10,891 nt of DNA from Mailhella sp. (GCA_020024815.1 JAHHTE010000058.1:1-10891), one strand, 5' to 3'; shown: positions 1 to 6,247, counted from the first letter of the stretch. Numbers and translations: made by a program. Notes: generated by a model not told the origin, from the sequence alone.

Positions 1-1158
1 ATATTTTCTAAGTTAGACGAAGATATAAATGAAAAAAATAATAAATTTGATGAATTACTACAAAAAATAACTTTATTAGATACTGATAAAGTATCTCCAA
101 TGTTGCAAACTTTAAATGAAAAAATTAATGAAATAGAAAAGAAAAAGCAAGAAATTTATCAACTTTTTGAAGAACAAAAAACAATAAAAAACGATACAGA
201 TTCTTTTAAAAATGAAATTTTAGATAATAAAACATCTTCTGAAGAATTATTTAACGAAATTAATAAATACCACAATGAGCTACTAACTGATGATCAATCA
301 ATTAAAACTGAATTAGAAAAGATTCACAAACAATTCATTAATAAACTAGATCAAATTAATGACTATTATATTGAGTTATTTAATTATCAAAAAACAATTT
401 TAAATACTAAAATTTCCCCAGAAGAATATGATTATTTATCGAATGAAAAAAAAGAAAAATTTTTGAAAAATAAAGAAGGAATGTATCAATATTTTGTTAA
501 AGATAAATCAATAAAAGAAATTATAGATAATACAAAAAAAGAATTTGAAGAATTAATAAAAAATTCTGAAAGCAAAGTTAATAAATTTTTTCAAACGAAT
601 GAGAATAAATTTCAGTTGTTATGTGATGTTCTTACAAAAAAAATTGAAAATTTATTGCCTGGTGCTACTGCAGCAGGGTTAACATCTTCTTTTGAAATGT
701 CAAAAAACGAACATAAATGGAGAATAATACTTTGGTACGCTACTTTTTTTGTTGCAATAGGAGTGATGTGTGCATCTGTTTATTTTTTTATAATACCTTC
801 TTTAAATCAAATAACGGATTTTTCACAATCTATAATTCAAATGTTCAAAGCAATTTCAATAAATTTTCCTTTAATTTGGTTAGCTGCTTTGGCTAATAAA
901 AATATTGCTCAAAGTAGACGATTACATGAAGAATATTTACATAAATGGGCTATTGCTCGTTCATTTGTTATGATGAAAAATGAAATTGAGAATATTGATG
1001 AAAGTGAAGAACAAGAATTATTAAAGCAACTATTAACAATTTATTTAAATTCAACTGAATATAATCCAAGCAAAACTCTAGATAAAAAAATACAAACTGA
1101 AAATCCAGTAAATACAATTCTTCAAAAACTAGAAGGTGAAAAATCTAATAAAGAATAA
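1..1158 (+). CDS. Coiled-coil membrane-anchored protein of unknown function, 5' end cut by window
   Basis: The reading frame is open from the first base, so the ATG at 100 is probably internal and the gene starts left of the window; 385 codons are visible. The first ~220 residues are rich in Lys, Glu, Asn, Ile and Leu with heptad-like spacing, indicating a long coiled coil. A hydrophobic stretch follows at about nt 721-800 (WRIILWYATFFVAIG...), then a shorter one at about 865-895 (FPLIWLAALA), giving a likely two-pass membrane hairpin. Right after it is a basic/aromatic segment, QSRRLHEEYLHKWAIA, that looks like a conserved C-terminal motif, followed by a hydrophilic tail. I do not recognise a named family and assign no function. 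It lies 86 nt upstream of the hsdM start on the same strand, but hsdM appears to have its own promoter between them. Its position beside a restriction system makes a defence-related role possible, not shown. Confidence 0.8.
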   Translation: MFSKLDEDINEKNNKFDELLQKITLLDTDKVSPMLQTLNEKINEIEKKKQEIYQLFEEQKTIKNDTDSFKNEILDNKTSSEELFNEINKYHNELLTDDQSIKTELEKIHKQFINKLDQINDYYIELFNYQKTILNTKISPEEYDYLSNEKKEKFLKNKEGMYQYFVKDKSIKEIIDNTKKEFEELIKNSESKVNKFFQTNENKFQLLCDVLTKKIENLLPGATAAGLTSSFEMSKNEHKWRIILWYATFFVAIGVMCASVYFFIIPSLNQITDFSQSIIQMFKAISINFPLIWLAALANKNIAQSRRLHEEYLHKWAIARSFVMMKNEIENIDESEEQELLKQLLTIYLNSTEYNPSKTLDKKIQTENPVNTILQKLEGEKSNKE

Positions 1159-1173
1159 TGAAATAATCTACCC

Positions 1174-1202
1174 TCAACAACTTTTAATTATTTTATTATA
1201 AT
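1174..1202 (+). promoter_or_regulatory. Candidate sigma-70-type promoter of hsdM
   Basis: TCAACA at 1174-1179 (4 of 6 to consensus) and a perfect TATAAT at 1197-1202 are separated by 17 bases. Transcription would start near 1209, leaving a leader of about 36 nt before the preferred hsdM start at 1245. AT-rich DNA yields such boxes by chance, but spacing and position are right. Confidence 0.5.
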
Positions 1203-1244
1203 TTAACAACAATAAGATAATACTTAATTAAGGATATGCATACC

Positions 1245-2813
1245 ATGCAACACGATACTAAAAAAGAACAAGAGCGAGCAGAGTTACACAGAGCAATATG
1301 GCAAATAGCCAACGATTTACGTGGAAGTGTAGACGGTTGGGATTTTAAGCAATATGTATTAGGAATGTTGTTTTACCGTTATATATCTGAGAATTTAAGC
1401 AATTATGTCTATGAAATGCAAGCAGATCAAGAAAGCGAATATTCCAATTATAGCCAAGTGCCTGATGATGTAGCAATACAGGCAAAAGATGAATTTATCC
1501 GTACAAAGGGATTTTTCATTTTACCAAGTCAACTTTTTATTAATGTGCAAGCAAAAGCCCCACAAGACGAAAATTTGAATGAAACCTTATCCGAGATATT
1601 TAAGAGCATAGAGCGTTCAGCACAAGGCACAGAGAGCGAGGATAATTTAAAGGGTTTATTTGAAGATTTTGATTTAAATAGTAATAAATTAGGAGCAACA
1701 GTAAGCGAGCGAAACAAAAAGCTTGTAGACTTAATGAATGGAATAGGATCAATAAAATTAGGTGATTACAAGGATAATACAATAGACGCTTTTGGGGACG
1801 CGTACGAATTTTTAATGGATATGTATGCCTCTAATGCAGGCAAAAGCGGAGGTGAATATTATACCCCGCAAGAAGTATCAGAATTATTAACACGTTTGAC
1901 AATTATAGATAAAACAGAAGTCAATAAAGTATATGATCCAGCTTGTGGCAGTGGTTCTCTTTTGTTGAAATTTGCCAAAGTACTAGGAAAAGAAAATGTT
2001 CGACAAGGATTTTTTGGACAAGAAAAAAACATAACGACCTATAACCTTTGTCGAATTAATATGTTTTTGCATGATATAGATTATGATAAATTCAGTATAG
2101 CACATGGCGACACATTAAAAAATCCGTTTCATTATGATGATGAACCATTTGAGGCTATTGTCTCTAATCCACCGTATTCAATAAAATGGGAGGGAGATAG
2201 TAACCCGCTTTTAATTAATGATGAGCGTTTTTCACCTGCTGGCATATTAGCCCCACGTTCTAAGGCAGATTTAGCCTTTATTATGCATTCTTTGGCATGG
2301 TTAGCAAATAATGGCACAGCAGCTATTGTTTGTTTTCCGGGCATTATGTATAGAGGAGGAGCAGAACAAAAAATCCGTCAATATTTAGTGGATAATAATT
2401 ATATTGATTGTATTATTCAGCTTCCAAGCAATTTATTTTATGGAACATCAATCCAAACCTGCATAATGGTTTTGCGTAAAAACAAAAAAGAAAGCAAAAC
2501 TCTTTTTATAGACGCAAGCAAAGAATGTGTAAAAGTAACAAATAATAATAAATTAACAGAAAAAAATATTGAAAACATTTTGTCTTGGTATAAAAACGCT
2601 CAAGATATAGATTACATAACAAAGCTTGTACCTAATACACAAATAAGAGAACAAGAATATAATTTATCCGTATCAAGCTATGTAGAGCAAGAAGACACAC
2701 GCGAAAAAATAGATATAACAGTATTAAATGCAGAATTACAAGAAATAGTAGCCCGTCAAGCTATGCTCCGTAGCGAAATAGATAAAATTATTCAAGAGAT
2801 AGAGGAAAATTAA
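1245..2813 (+). CDS. hsdM: Type I restriction-modification system, N6-adenine DNA methyltransferase subunit HsdM (type IC)
   Basis: HsdM transfers methyl groups from S-adenosylmethionine to adenine in the site chosen by HsdS; it works as M2S and, with HsdR, as the restriction complex. An N-terminal HsdM helical domain (RAIWQIANDLRGSVDGWDF, FYRYISENL) is followed by GGEYYTPQEVS near residue 202. The SAM-binding motif DPACGSGSLLL is at about 231-241, and the catalytic NPPY motif of gamma-type adenine methylases at 308-311. The C-terminal NLSVSSYVE and following helix resemble EcoR124I HsdM throughout, and the 522-residue length agrees with that protein (about 520). Start choice: an ATG at 1236 is also in frame, but AAGGA at 1230-1234 lies one base from it and ten from the ATG at 1245, so 1245 is preferred. 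No frameshift is seen. RhuM follows after 17 nt, suggesting co-transcription. Confidence 0.97.
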   Translation: MQHDTKKEQERAELHRAIWQIANDLRGSVDGWDFKQYVLGMLFYRYISENLSNYVYEMQADQESEYSNYSQVPDDVAIQAKDEFIRTKGFFILPSQLFINVQAKAPQDENLNETLSEIFKSIERSAQGTESEDNLKGLFEDFDLNSNKLGATVSERNKKLVDLMNGIGSIKLGDYKDNTIDAFGDAYEFLMDMYASNAGKSGGEYYTPQEVSELLTRLTIIDKTEVNKVYDPACGSGSLLLKFAKVLGKENVRQGFFGQEKNITTYNLCRINMFLHDIDYDKFSIAHGDTLKNPFHYDDEPFEAIVSNPPYSIKWEGDSNPLLINDERFSPAGILAPRSKADLAFIMHSLAWLANNGTAAIVCFPGIMYRGGAEQKIRQYLVDNNYIDCIIQLPSNLFYGTSIQTCIMVLRKNKKESKTLFIDASKECVKVTNNNKLTEKNIENILSWYKNAQDIDYITKLVPNTQIREQEYNLSVSSYVEQEDTREKIDITVLNAELQEIVARQAMLRSEIDKIIQEIEEN

Positions 2814-2830
2814 CCTATTTGGGTAGTGTT

Positions 2831-3874
2831 ATGAAAAAGGAAAAATCTATTATACGCAGTTCAGCAGCAGAATATTTATCCTATGTTTCTGCTGTGGGTA
2901 ACAGTGCAAACAGTATTGAAATGCGTTATGAAAATGAAAATATTTGGTTAACGCAAAAAATGATGTCAACATTGTATAATATTTCTGTTCAAACAATAAA
3001 TAAGCATATCCAAAAAATTTATGAAGATAATGAACTAGAAGAAAATTCCAGTATAAAAATTTTTAAAATAGAACAAGAAGAAGCTACTAAAACAGTTACC
3101 CGAGAGGTAAAATATTATAATTTACAAATGACAATAGCCGTAGGCTTTAAAATTAATAATGATAGAGCCGTACAATTTAGAAAATGGGCTAATCAAATTG
3201 TTAAAGATTTTACCATACAAGGCTGGGTAATGGACGAAGAACGGCTAAAAAATGGTGGTTCTATCTTAACAAAAGATTATTTTGAAAAGCAATTACAAAA
3301 AATCCGTGAAATACGAATGTCAGAAAGACGTTTTTATCAAAAAATAACGGATATTTATGCAACGGCAATAGATTATGATGTAACATCTAAGCTAACAAAA
3401 ACATTTTTTGCAACAGTTCAAAATAAACTACATTATAGTATTCATGGGCATACTGCTGCAGAATTAATAATGGAACGAGCAAATGCCAAAGAAAAAAATA
3501 TGGGATTAACTTCTTGGGACGCATATCCAAACGGTAAAATCCAAAAATACGATGTAATTATTGCTAAAAATTATTTACAAGAAAAAGAAATAAAACAATT
3601 AGAACGATTGGTTTCCTCATATTTGGACTATGCAGAAATGCAAGCAGAAAAACATATTCCCATGACTATGGAAGATTGGAGTACAAAATTAAATACTTTC
3701 TTAACATTTATGGATTTTAATGTTTTACAAGATAAAGGAAAAGTTTCAAAAGAGATAGCTAAATTACACGCAGAAAGTGAATTTGAAAAATATAGAATTA
3801 TTCAAGATAATGTATATAAAAGTGATTTTGACAAATTTATGGAACTTGAACAACAAACAAAAATAGACACATAA
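2831..3874 (+). CDS. RhuM-family protein encoded inside the type I R-M locus
   Basis: The 347-residue product matches what I know of the RhuM family, named for a gene of Salmonella pathogenicity island 3 and often found within or next to type I restriction loci; its biochemical role is not established. An N-terminal segment at residues 39-60 (WLTQKMMSTLYNISVQTINK...) looks like a helix-turn-helix or Bro-N-like DNA-binding unit. It is followed by the family-typical YYNLQMTIAVGFKINNDRA and FRKWANQIVKDF (about 95-127). The C-terminal half carries YSIHGHTAAELI near 202-213 and a conserved NGKIQKYDVIIAKNYL segment. The frame also opens with a TTG at 2819, but the ATG at 2831 gives the more natural N-terminus; neither has a strong ribosome site, and translation may be coupled to hsdM 17 nt upstream. 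A regulatory or DNA-binding role in the R-M locus is inference. Confidence 0.9.
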   Translation: MKKEKSIIRSSAAEYLSYVSAVGNSANSIEMRYENENIWLTQKMMSTLYNISVQTINKHIQKIYEDNELEENSSIKIFKIEQEEATKTVTREVKYYNLQMTIAVGFKINNDRAVQFRKWANQIVKDFTIQGWVMDEERLKNGGSILTKDYFEKQLQKIREIRMSERRFYQKITDIYATAIDYDVTSKLTKTFFATVQNKLHYSIHGHTAAELIMERANAKEKNMGLTSWDAYPNGKIQKYDVIIAKNYLQEKEIKQLERLVSSYLDYAEMQAEKHIPMTMEDWSTKLNTFLTFMDFNVLQDKGKVSKEIAKLHAESEFEKYRIIQDNVYKSDFDKFMELEQQTKIDT

Positions 3875-3892
3875 AATTATTTGTTATATCAA

Positions 3893-3933
3893 TATGTTGG
3901 AACTATCAACTTTTATCTAATAGTTCCAACATA
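3893..3933. repeat. Perfect 14-bp inverted repeat between RhuM and hsdS
   Basis: Arms TATGTTGGAACTAT (3893-3906) and ATAGTTCCAACATA (3920-3933) are exact reverse complements around a 13-nt loop. In RNA this is a strong stem-loop, lying 57 nt before the hsdS ATG. No T-run follows directly (the next bases are CTAAAATAATAAT), so it is not a textbook intrinsic terminator on either strand. GTTG in the left arm can also pair with CAAC in the loop (3907-3910), giving a competing small hairpin. It could be a weak terminator, an RNA-processing or attenuation element, or a protein-binding site. Confidence 0.75.
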
Positions 3934-3945
3934 CTAAAATAATAA
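3928..3945 (+). repeat. 18-bp direct repeat flanking hsdS, upstream copy
   Basis: AACATACTAAAATAATAA occurs here and again exactly at 5550-5567, in the same orientation, so the two copies bracket hsdS. Both copies lie shortly after a TTTATCT. The sequence is AT-rich, but an exact 18-mer is longer than expected by chance in 10.9 kb. Confidence 0.6.
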
Positions 3946-3990
3946 TATTTTTTATTAAGATAAAATAAGAAAAATAACTTGAGAATACCA

Positions 3991-5211
3991 ATGTCAAAAC
4001 TTGAAAAATTAATACAAGAGCTTTGCCCTAATGGGGTTGAATATAGGAAGTTAGGGGAAATATTTGATTGTAGAAATGGATATACCCCATCAAAAGCAAA
4101 TAGTGAATATTGGAAAAATGGAACTATCCCATGGTTTAGAATGGAAGATATTCGCATAAATGGTGGAATTTTAAATAAATCAATTCAATATGTTAATGAA
4201 AAAGGAGTTAGAGGAAATATTTTTCCAGAAAACTCTATAATTTTAGGAACAACTGCGACAATTGGAATACACGCATTAATTACAGTTAAATCTTTAGCAA
4301 ATCAACAATTTACATATTTTATTTTAAAACAAGAATATATAAATTTTATTGATATGAAATTTATATATTATTATTTTTTTGAAATAGATAAATGGTGTTT
4401 ATCAAACTGTAATATTTCTAATTTTCCCTCAATCAATGTTACAAACTTAAAAAAAATTTCTATCCCCCTCCCTCCTCTTGAAGTACAAAAAGAAATTGTA
4501 CGTATTTTAGATACCTTTACAGAGCTTACAGCGGAGCTTACAGCGGAGCTTACAGCTAGAAAAAAACAATACGAATATTATAGAGAAAAATTATTTACTT
4601 TTGATGATAATGTTGAATGGGTTACATTAGGAGATATAGCTATTGATATGTATAGAGGAACGGGAATAAAAAAAGTAGATTTATCAGAAAAAGGTTTACC
4701 GTGTGTTCGATATGGAGAAATATATACATCATATAATATTTGGTTTGAAAAATGTATTTCTTATGTAAACGAAAATTTACTTTCAAATAAAAAATATTTT
4801 GAAAAAAATGATATTTTATTTGCTATAACTGGGGAAAAAGTTGAAGATATAGCAAAAAGTTGTGCATATATTGGGGAAAAAAAATGTTTAGCAGGTAGTG
4901 ATATTGTTGTAATGAAACATAATCAAAATGCTAAGTATCTTTCTTATGCTTTATCAACAAATTTTGCTAGAAAACAAAAAAGTTCTGGAAAAGTTAAAAG
5001 TAAAGTTGTTCATTCAAGTGTTCCAGAAATAAAAAAAATTAAAATCCCTCTCCCCTCCCTTGAGGAACAAGAACGCATAGTAAAAATATTAGATAAATTT
5101 GACGCATTGTGTAATGATTTAAGCATAGGTTTACCTGCAGAAATAGAAAAACGACAAAAACAATATGAATATTACAGGGAAAAACTTTTAACTTTCAAAG
5201 AAAAACAATAA
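3991..5211 (+). CDS. hsdS: Type I restriction-modification system, DNA specificity subunit HsdS (type IC, TAEL-repeat class)
   Basis: HsdS recognises the split DNA target and holds two HsdM copies. The 406-residue protein shows the two-half layout: target recognition domain 1 (about 15-155), a central conserved helix beginning PLPPLEVQKEIVRILDTF (159-176), target recognition domain 2 (about 205-345), and a second conserved helix beginning PLPSLEEQERIVKILDKF (353-370). Each helix ends in a QYEYYREKL motif. Between the halves is a TAEL-type repeat (residues 178-189), the hallmark of EcoR124/EcoDXXI-like S subunits. The ATG at 3991 gives the usual SKLEKLIQELCPNGVEY beginning; a TTG at 3979 is in frame but unlikely. 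GAGAA just upstream (3981-3985) is a weak ribosome site. The gene is intact; the target sequence cannot be read from the protein. Confidence 0.97.
   Translation: MSKLEKLIQELCPNGVEYRKLGEIFDCRNGYTPSKANSEYWKNGTIPWFRMEDIRINGGILNKSIQYVNEKGVRGNIFPENSIILGTTATIGIHALITVKSLANQQFTYFILKQEYINFIDMKFIYYYFFEIDKWCLSNCNISNFPSINVTNLKKISIPLPPLEVQKEIVRILDTFTELTAELTAELTARKKQYEYYREKLFTFDDNVEWVTLGDIAIDMYRGTGIKKVDLSEKGLPCVRYGEIYTSYNIWFEKCISYVNENLLSNKKYFEKNDILFAITGEKVEDIAKSCAYIGEKKCLAGSDIVVMKHNQNAKYLSYALSTNFARKQKSSGKVKSKVVHSSVPEIKKIKIPLPSLEEQERIVKILDKFDALCNDLSIGLPAEIEKRQKQYEYYREKLLTFKEKQ
4522..4557 (+). repeat. Three tandem 12-bp units inside hsdS encoding the TAEL spacer repeat
   Basis: GAGCTTACAGCG occurs at 4522-4533 and 4534-4545, and a third copy ending in T at 4546-4557. 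The units encode overlapping TAEL repeats joining the two DNA-recognition halves. The 12-bp length keeps the frame when units are gained or lost. In the known EcoR124I/EcoR124II pair, two versus three such repeats change the length of the non-specific spacer in the recognition site. Confidence 0.95.
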
Positions 5212-5271
5212 CATAATAACGTGTTTTTTAATCTAATAGTTTTTTCTTTTTTATATAAAATTCTTTTACTT

Positions 5272-5289
5272 AAGGATACTATCCTTTTT
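5272..5289 (+). terminator. Candidate intrinsic terminator after hsdS
   Basis: AAGGAT (5272-5277) pairs with ATCCTT (5281-5286) around a 3-nt loop, and the right arm runs into further Ts (5287-5289). The stem is short and only moderately stable. It lies 60 nt past the hsdS stop, and the hairpins that follow may contribute to termination. Confidence 0.5.
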
Positions 5290-5292
5290 ATT

Positions 5293-5309
5293 ATACTATT
5301 CCATAGTAT
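5293..5309. repeat. AT-rich perfect hairpin
   Basis: ATACTAT (5293-5299) and ATAGTAT (5303-5309) are exact reverse complements around TCC. It is the second of a close series of hairpins after hsdS. Confidence 0.6.
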
Positions 5310-5317
5310 TAGGTATT

Positions 5318-5380
5318 ATAAGGGGTTTCACCCCTTAGACCCGAGATTTTTAATAAGGGGTTTCACCCCTTAGACCCGAG
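5318..5380 (+). repeat. Two tandem 28-bp direct repeats, each with a hairpin
   Basis: Positions 5318-5345 and 5353-5380 are identical over 28 bases, at a 35-bp period. Each contains TAAGGGG paired with CCCCTTA around a TTTCA loop (stems 5319-5325/5331-5337 and 5354-5360/5366-5372) and ends in GACCCGAG. They look like a small intergenic repeat unit rather than coding DNA. Two copies at one place are too few for a CRISPR array, and the 7-bp interval is not a spacer. Confidence 0.85.
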
Positions 5381-5398
5381 CAGGGTGGTAAGCTTACG

Positions 5399-5414
5399 GG
5401 GGGGCAAGCCCCCC
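5399..5414. repeat. G6/C6 hairpin
   Basis: GGGGGG (5399-5404) and CCCCCC (5409-5414) pair around CAAG, giving a very stable stem. Runs of this kind are striking in such AT-rich DNA. It opens a C-rich island with further runs at 5424-5428, 5433-5437 and 5446-5451. Confidence 0.75.
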
Positions 5415-5452
5415 TAGCTCTCACCCCCTGCACCCCCGAGCAATGCCCCCCT

Positions 5453-5505
5453 GTTTCACACTCTTTCAGCAAGTCGCTTTGCTCCTCGCCTCCAGAGAGT
5501 GAAAC
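5453..5505. repeat. Imperfect inverted repeat with an inner hairpin
   Basis: GTTTCAC (5453-5459) pairs with GTGAAAC (5499-5505). After one mismatch CTCT (5461-5464) pairs with AGAG (5494-5497). Inside, AGCAA (5468-5472) pairs with TTGCT (5479-5483). The whole can fold as a branched or extended stem. It abuts the first dispersed repeat copy and may be the edge of a small repeat element. Confidence 0.55.
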
Positions 5506-5543
5506 CTTTTAGGACAATGCCTTTATGAAATTACTATTTTTAT
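5502..5543 (+). repeat. Dispersed intergenic repeat, copy 1
   Basis: This 42-bp segment, with core AGGACAATGCCTTTATGAAA, matches copy 3 (7553-7594) at 41 of 42 positions. Copy 2 (5813-5844) shares the 3' 32 bases. All copies have the same orientation and lie only in intergenic DNA. This copy follows hsdS by about 290 bp. Confidence 0.85.
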
Positions 5544-5549
5544 CTTTAT

Positions 5550-5567
5550 AACATACTAAAATAATAA
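5550..5567 (+). repeat. 18-bp direct repeat flanking hsdS, downstream copy
   Basis: AACATACTAAAATAATAA is identical to 3928-3945. It lies just after dispersed repeat copy 1, so hsdS is bracketed by direct copies 1.62 kb apart. Confidence 0.6.
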
Positions 5568-5812
5568 ATACGTTAAAATACAATTATTACTAATTCCCGA
5601 ACAAACCCCCTTTATGCTCCATACTTTTACGCGAGCTTTGCCCGCTTCAAAGAATGTCGCTTTTATTCCCATAAATCATAAGTAGAGGCTATTTATTCAG
5701 TTCTATAAAGTTTTAGTTTTACAATTTTGCATACGCTATAAAAATAACCTTATAATATTAGTTAGTTACAAATTGCCTATTCCCGTATAGCTTGCGTATA
5801 ATTTCACTCTTT

Positions 5813-5844
5813 GGACAATGCCTTTATGAAAATACTGTTTTTAT
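5813..5844 (+). repeat. Dispersed intergenic repeat, copy 2
   Basis: These 32 bases, starting GGACAATGCCTTTATGAAAA, differ from copy 3 at a single position (G for A in TACTGTT). The copy lacks the AAACCTTTTA lead of copies 1 and 3. It ends 133 nt before the dinJ-type start codon. Confidence 0.85.
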
Positions 5845-5913
5845 ATTTATAATTCTAAATTATTTAGAAACATAACTTAATCATAAATTTTATAGCAAAA
5901 ACTTACTATTTTA

Positions 5914-5942
5914 TTGACAATGTAAAGAAAAGTATTTATATT
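5914..5942 (+). promoter_or_regulatory. Promoter of the dinJ/yafQ-type operon, with possible operator
   Basis: A consensus TTGACA at 5914-5919 is followed after exactly 17 bases by TATATT at 5937-5942. The inverted repeat TTTATA (5935-5940) / TATAAA (5946-5951) overlaps the -10 box. It could serve as the operator for the ribbon-helix-helix antitoxin, though it is low-complexity AT sequence. The start codon is 36 nt past the -10 box. Confidence 0.75.
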
Positions 5943-5977
5943 TTTTATAAAATAAAAAGAATATAAAGGATAAAAAC

Positions 5978-6247
5978 ATGAGCCAAACAACAAATATAAA
6001 TATTCGTATGGATAGTAAATTAAAAAAAGAATTTGAAGAATTTTGCCAAGATGTGGGAATGAGTATGTCCACAGCATTCACACTTTTTGCGAAAAAAACA
6101 GTAAGAGAAAATCAAATTCCTTTTACTATTTCCCGTGAAATTCCTAATAAAGAAACATTAGAAGCAATAGAAGAAACAAACGAACATAAAAATTTAAGCA
6201 AAGCATTTGATAGTGTAAGTGAGCTTATGGAGGATCTAAATGCTTAA
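5978..6247 (+). CDS. dinJ: RelB/DinJ-family antitoxin
   Basis: The 89-residue protein is a type II antitoxin that binds and blocks the YafQ-like toxin encoded next to it and probably represses its own promoter. The N-terminus has the ribbon-helix-helix pattern of RelB/DinJ proteins: strand TNINIRMDSKLKKEFEEF, then the helix CQDVGMSMSTAFTLFAKKTV (about residues 4-46), followed by the typical REIPNKET and an acidic C-terminal tail that would wrap the toxin. AAAGGA at 5965-5970 lies 7 nt before the ATG, a good ribosome site. The last 8 nt overlap the toxin start, which implies translational coupling. A consensus promoter lies directly upstream. The symbol is by family; RelB would be an equally fair name. 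Confidence 0.92.
   Translation: MSQTTNINIRMDSKLKKEFEEFCQDVGMSMSTAFTLFAKKTVRENQIPFTISREIPNKETLEAIEETNEHKNLSKAFDSVSELMEDLNA

Larger units (their letters stand above)
5212..5977. other. 766-bp non-coding region between hsdS and the first toxin-antitoxin pair
   Basis: I see no convincing gene here. In order it contains a likely hsdS terminator (5272-5289), an AT hairpin (5293-5309), two tandem 28-bp hairpin-bearing repeats (5318-5380) and a G7/C6 hairpin (5399-5414). Then come a C-rich island (5409-5451), a longer imperfect stem (5453-5505), dispersed repeat copies at 5502 and 5813, the downstream 18-bp repeat (5550), and the dinJ promoter (5914-5942). A further imperfect hairpin lies at 5631-5645 (GCGAGC/GCCCGC around TTT). 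The 5320-5500 part is far richer in G and C than its surroundings. Confidence 0.8.

Noticed and set aside
1529..1782. Minus-strand open frames of about 60 residues inside hsdM
   Set aside because: They lie opposite a well-supported gene, have no ribosome site or recognisable protein features, and are explained as antisense shadows.
3979..3990. TTG-started N-terminal extensions of hsdS (3979), RhuM (2819) and hicA (7407)
   Set aside because: In each case a downstream ATG or GTG gives the family-typical N-terminus; for hicA the promoter position also excludes the longer form.
4449..4456. A8 tract in hsdS (and A8 at 8902-8909 in hsdR) as on/off phase-variation tracts
   Set aside because: Eight-base A runs are common in such AT-rich genes; both genes are in frame and nothing else points to slippage there.
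5318..5380. Possible CRISPR array
   Set aside because: Only two repeats with a 7-bp interval; no spacers of normal length and no cas genes.
5212..5977. Remnant of a second hsdS or a transposase in the post-hsdS gap
   Set aside because: No stretch in any frame reads as HsdS or transposase sequence; only repeats and hairpins are visible.
5877..6077. Minus-strand frame of 66 residues over the dinJ promoter
   Set aside because: It overlaps a consensus promoter and the start of the antitoxin gene on the other strand; its Tyr/Phe-rich make-up is what AT-rich antisense DNA gives.
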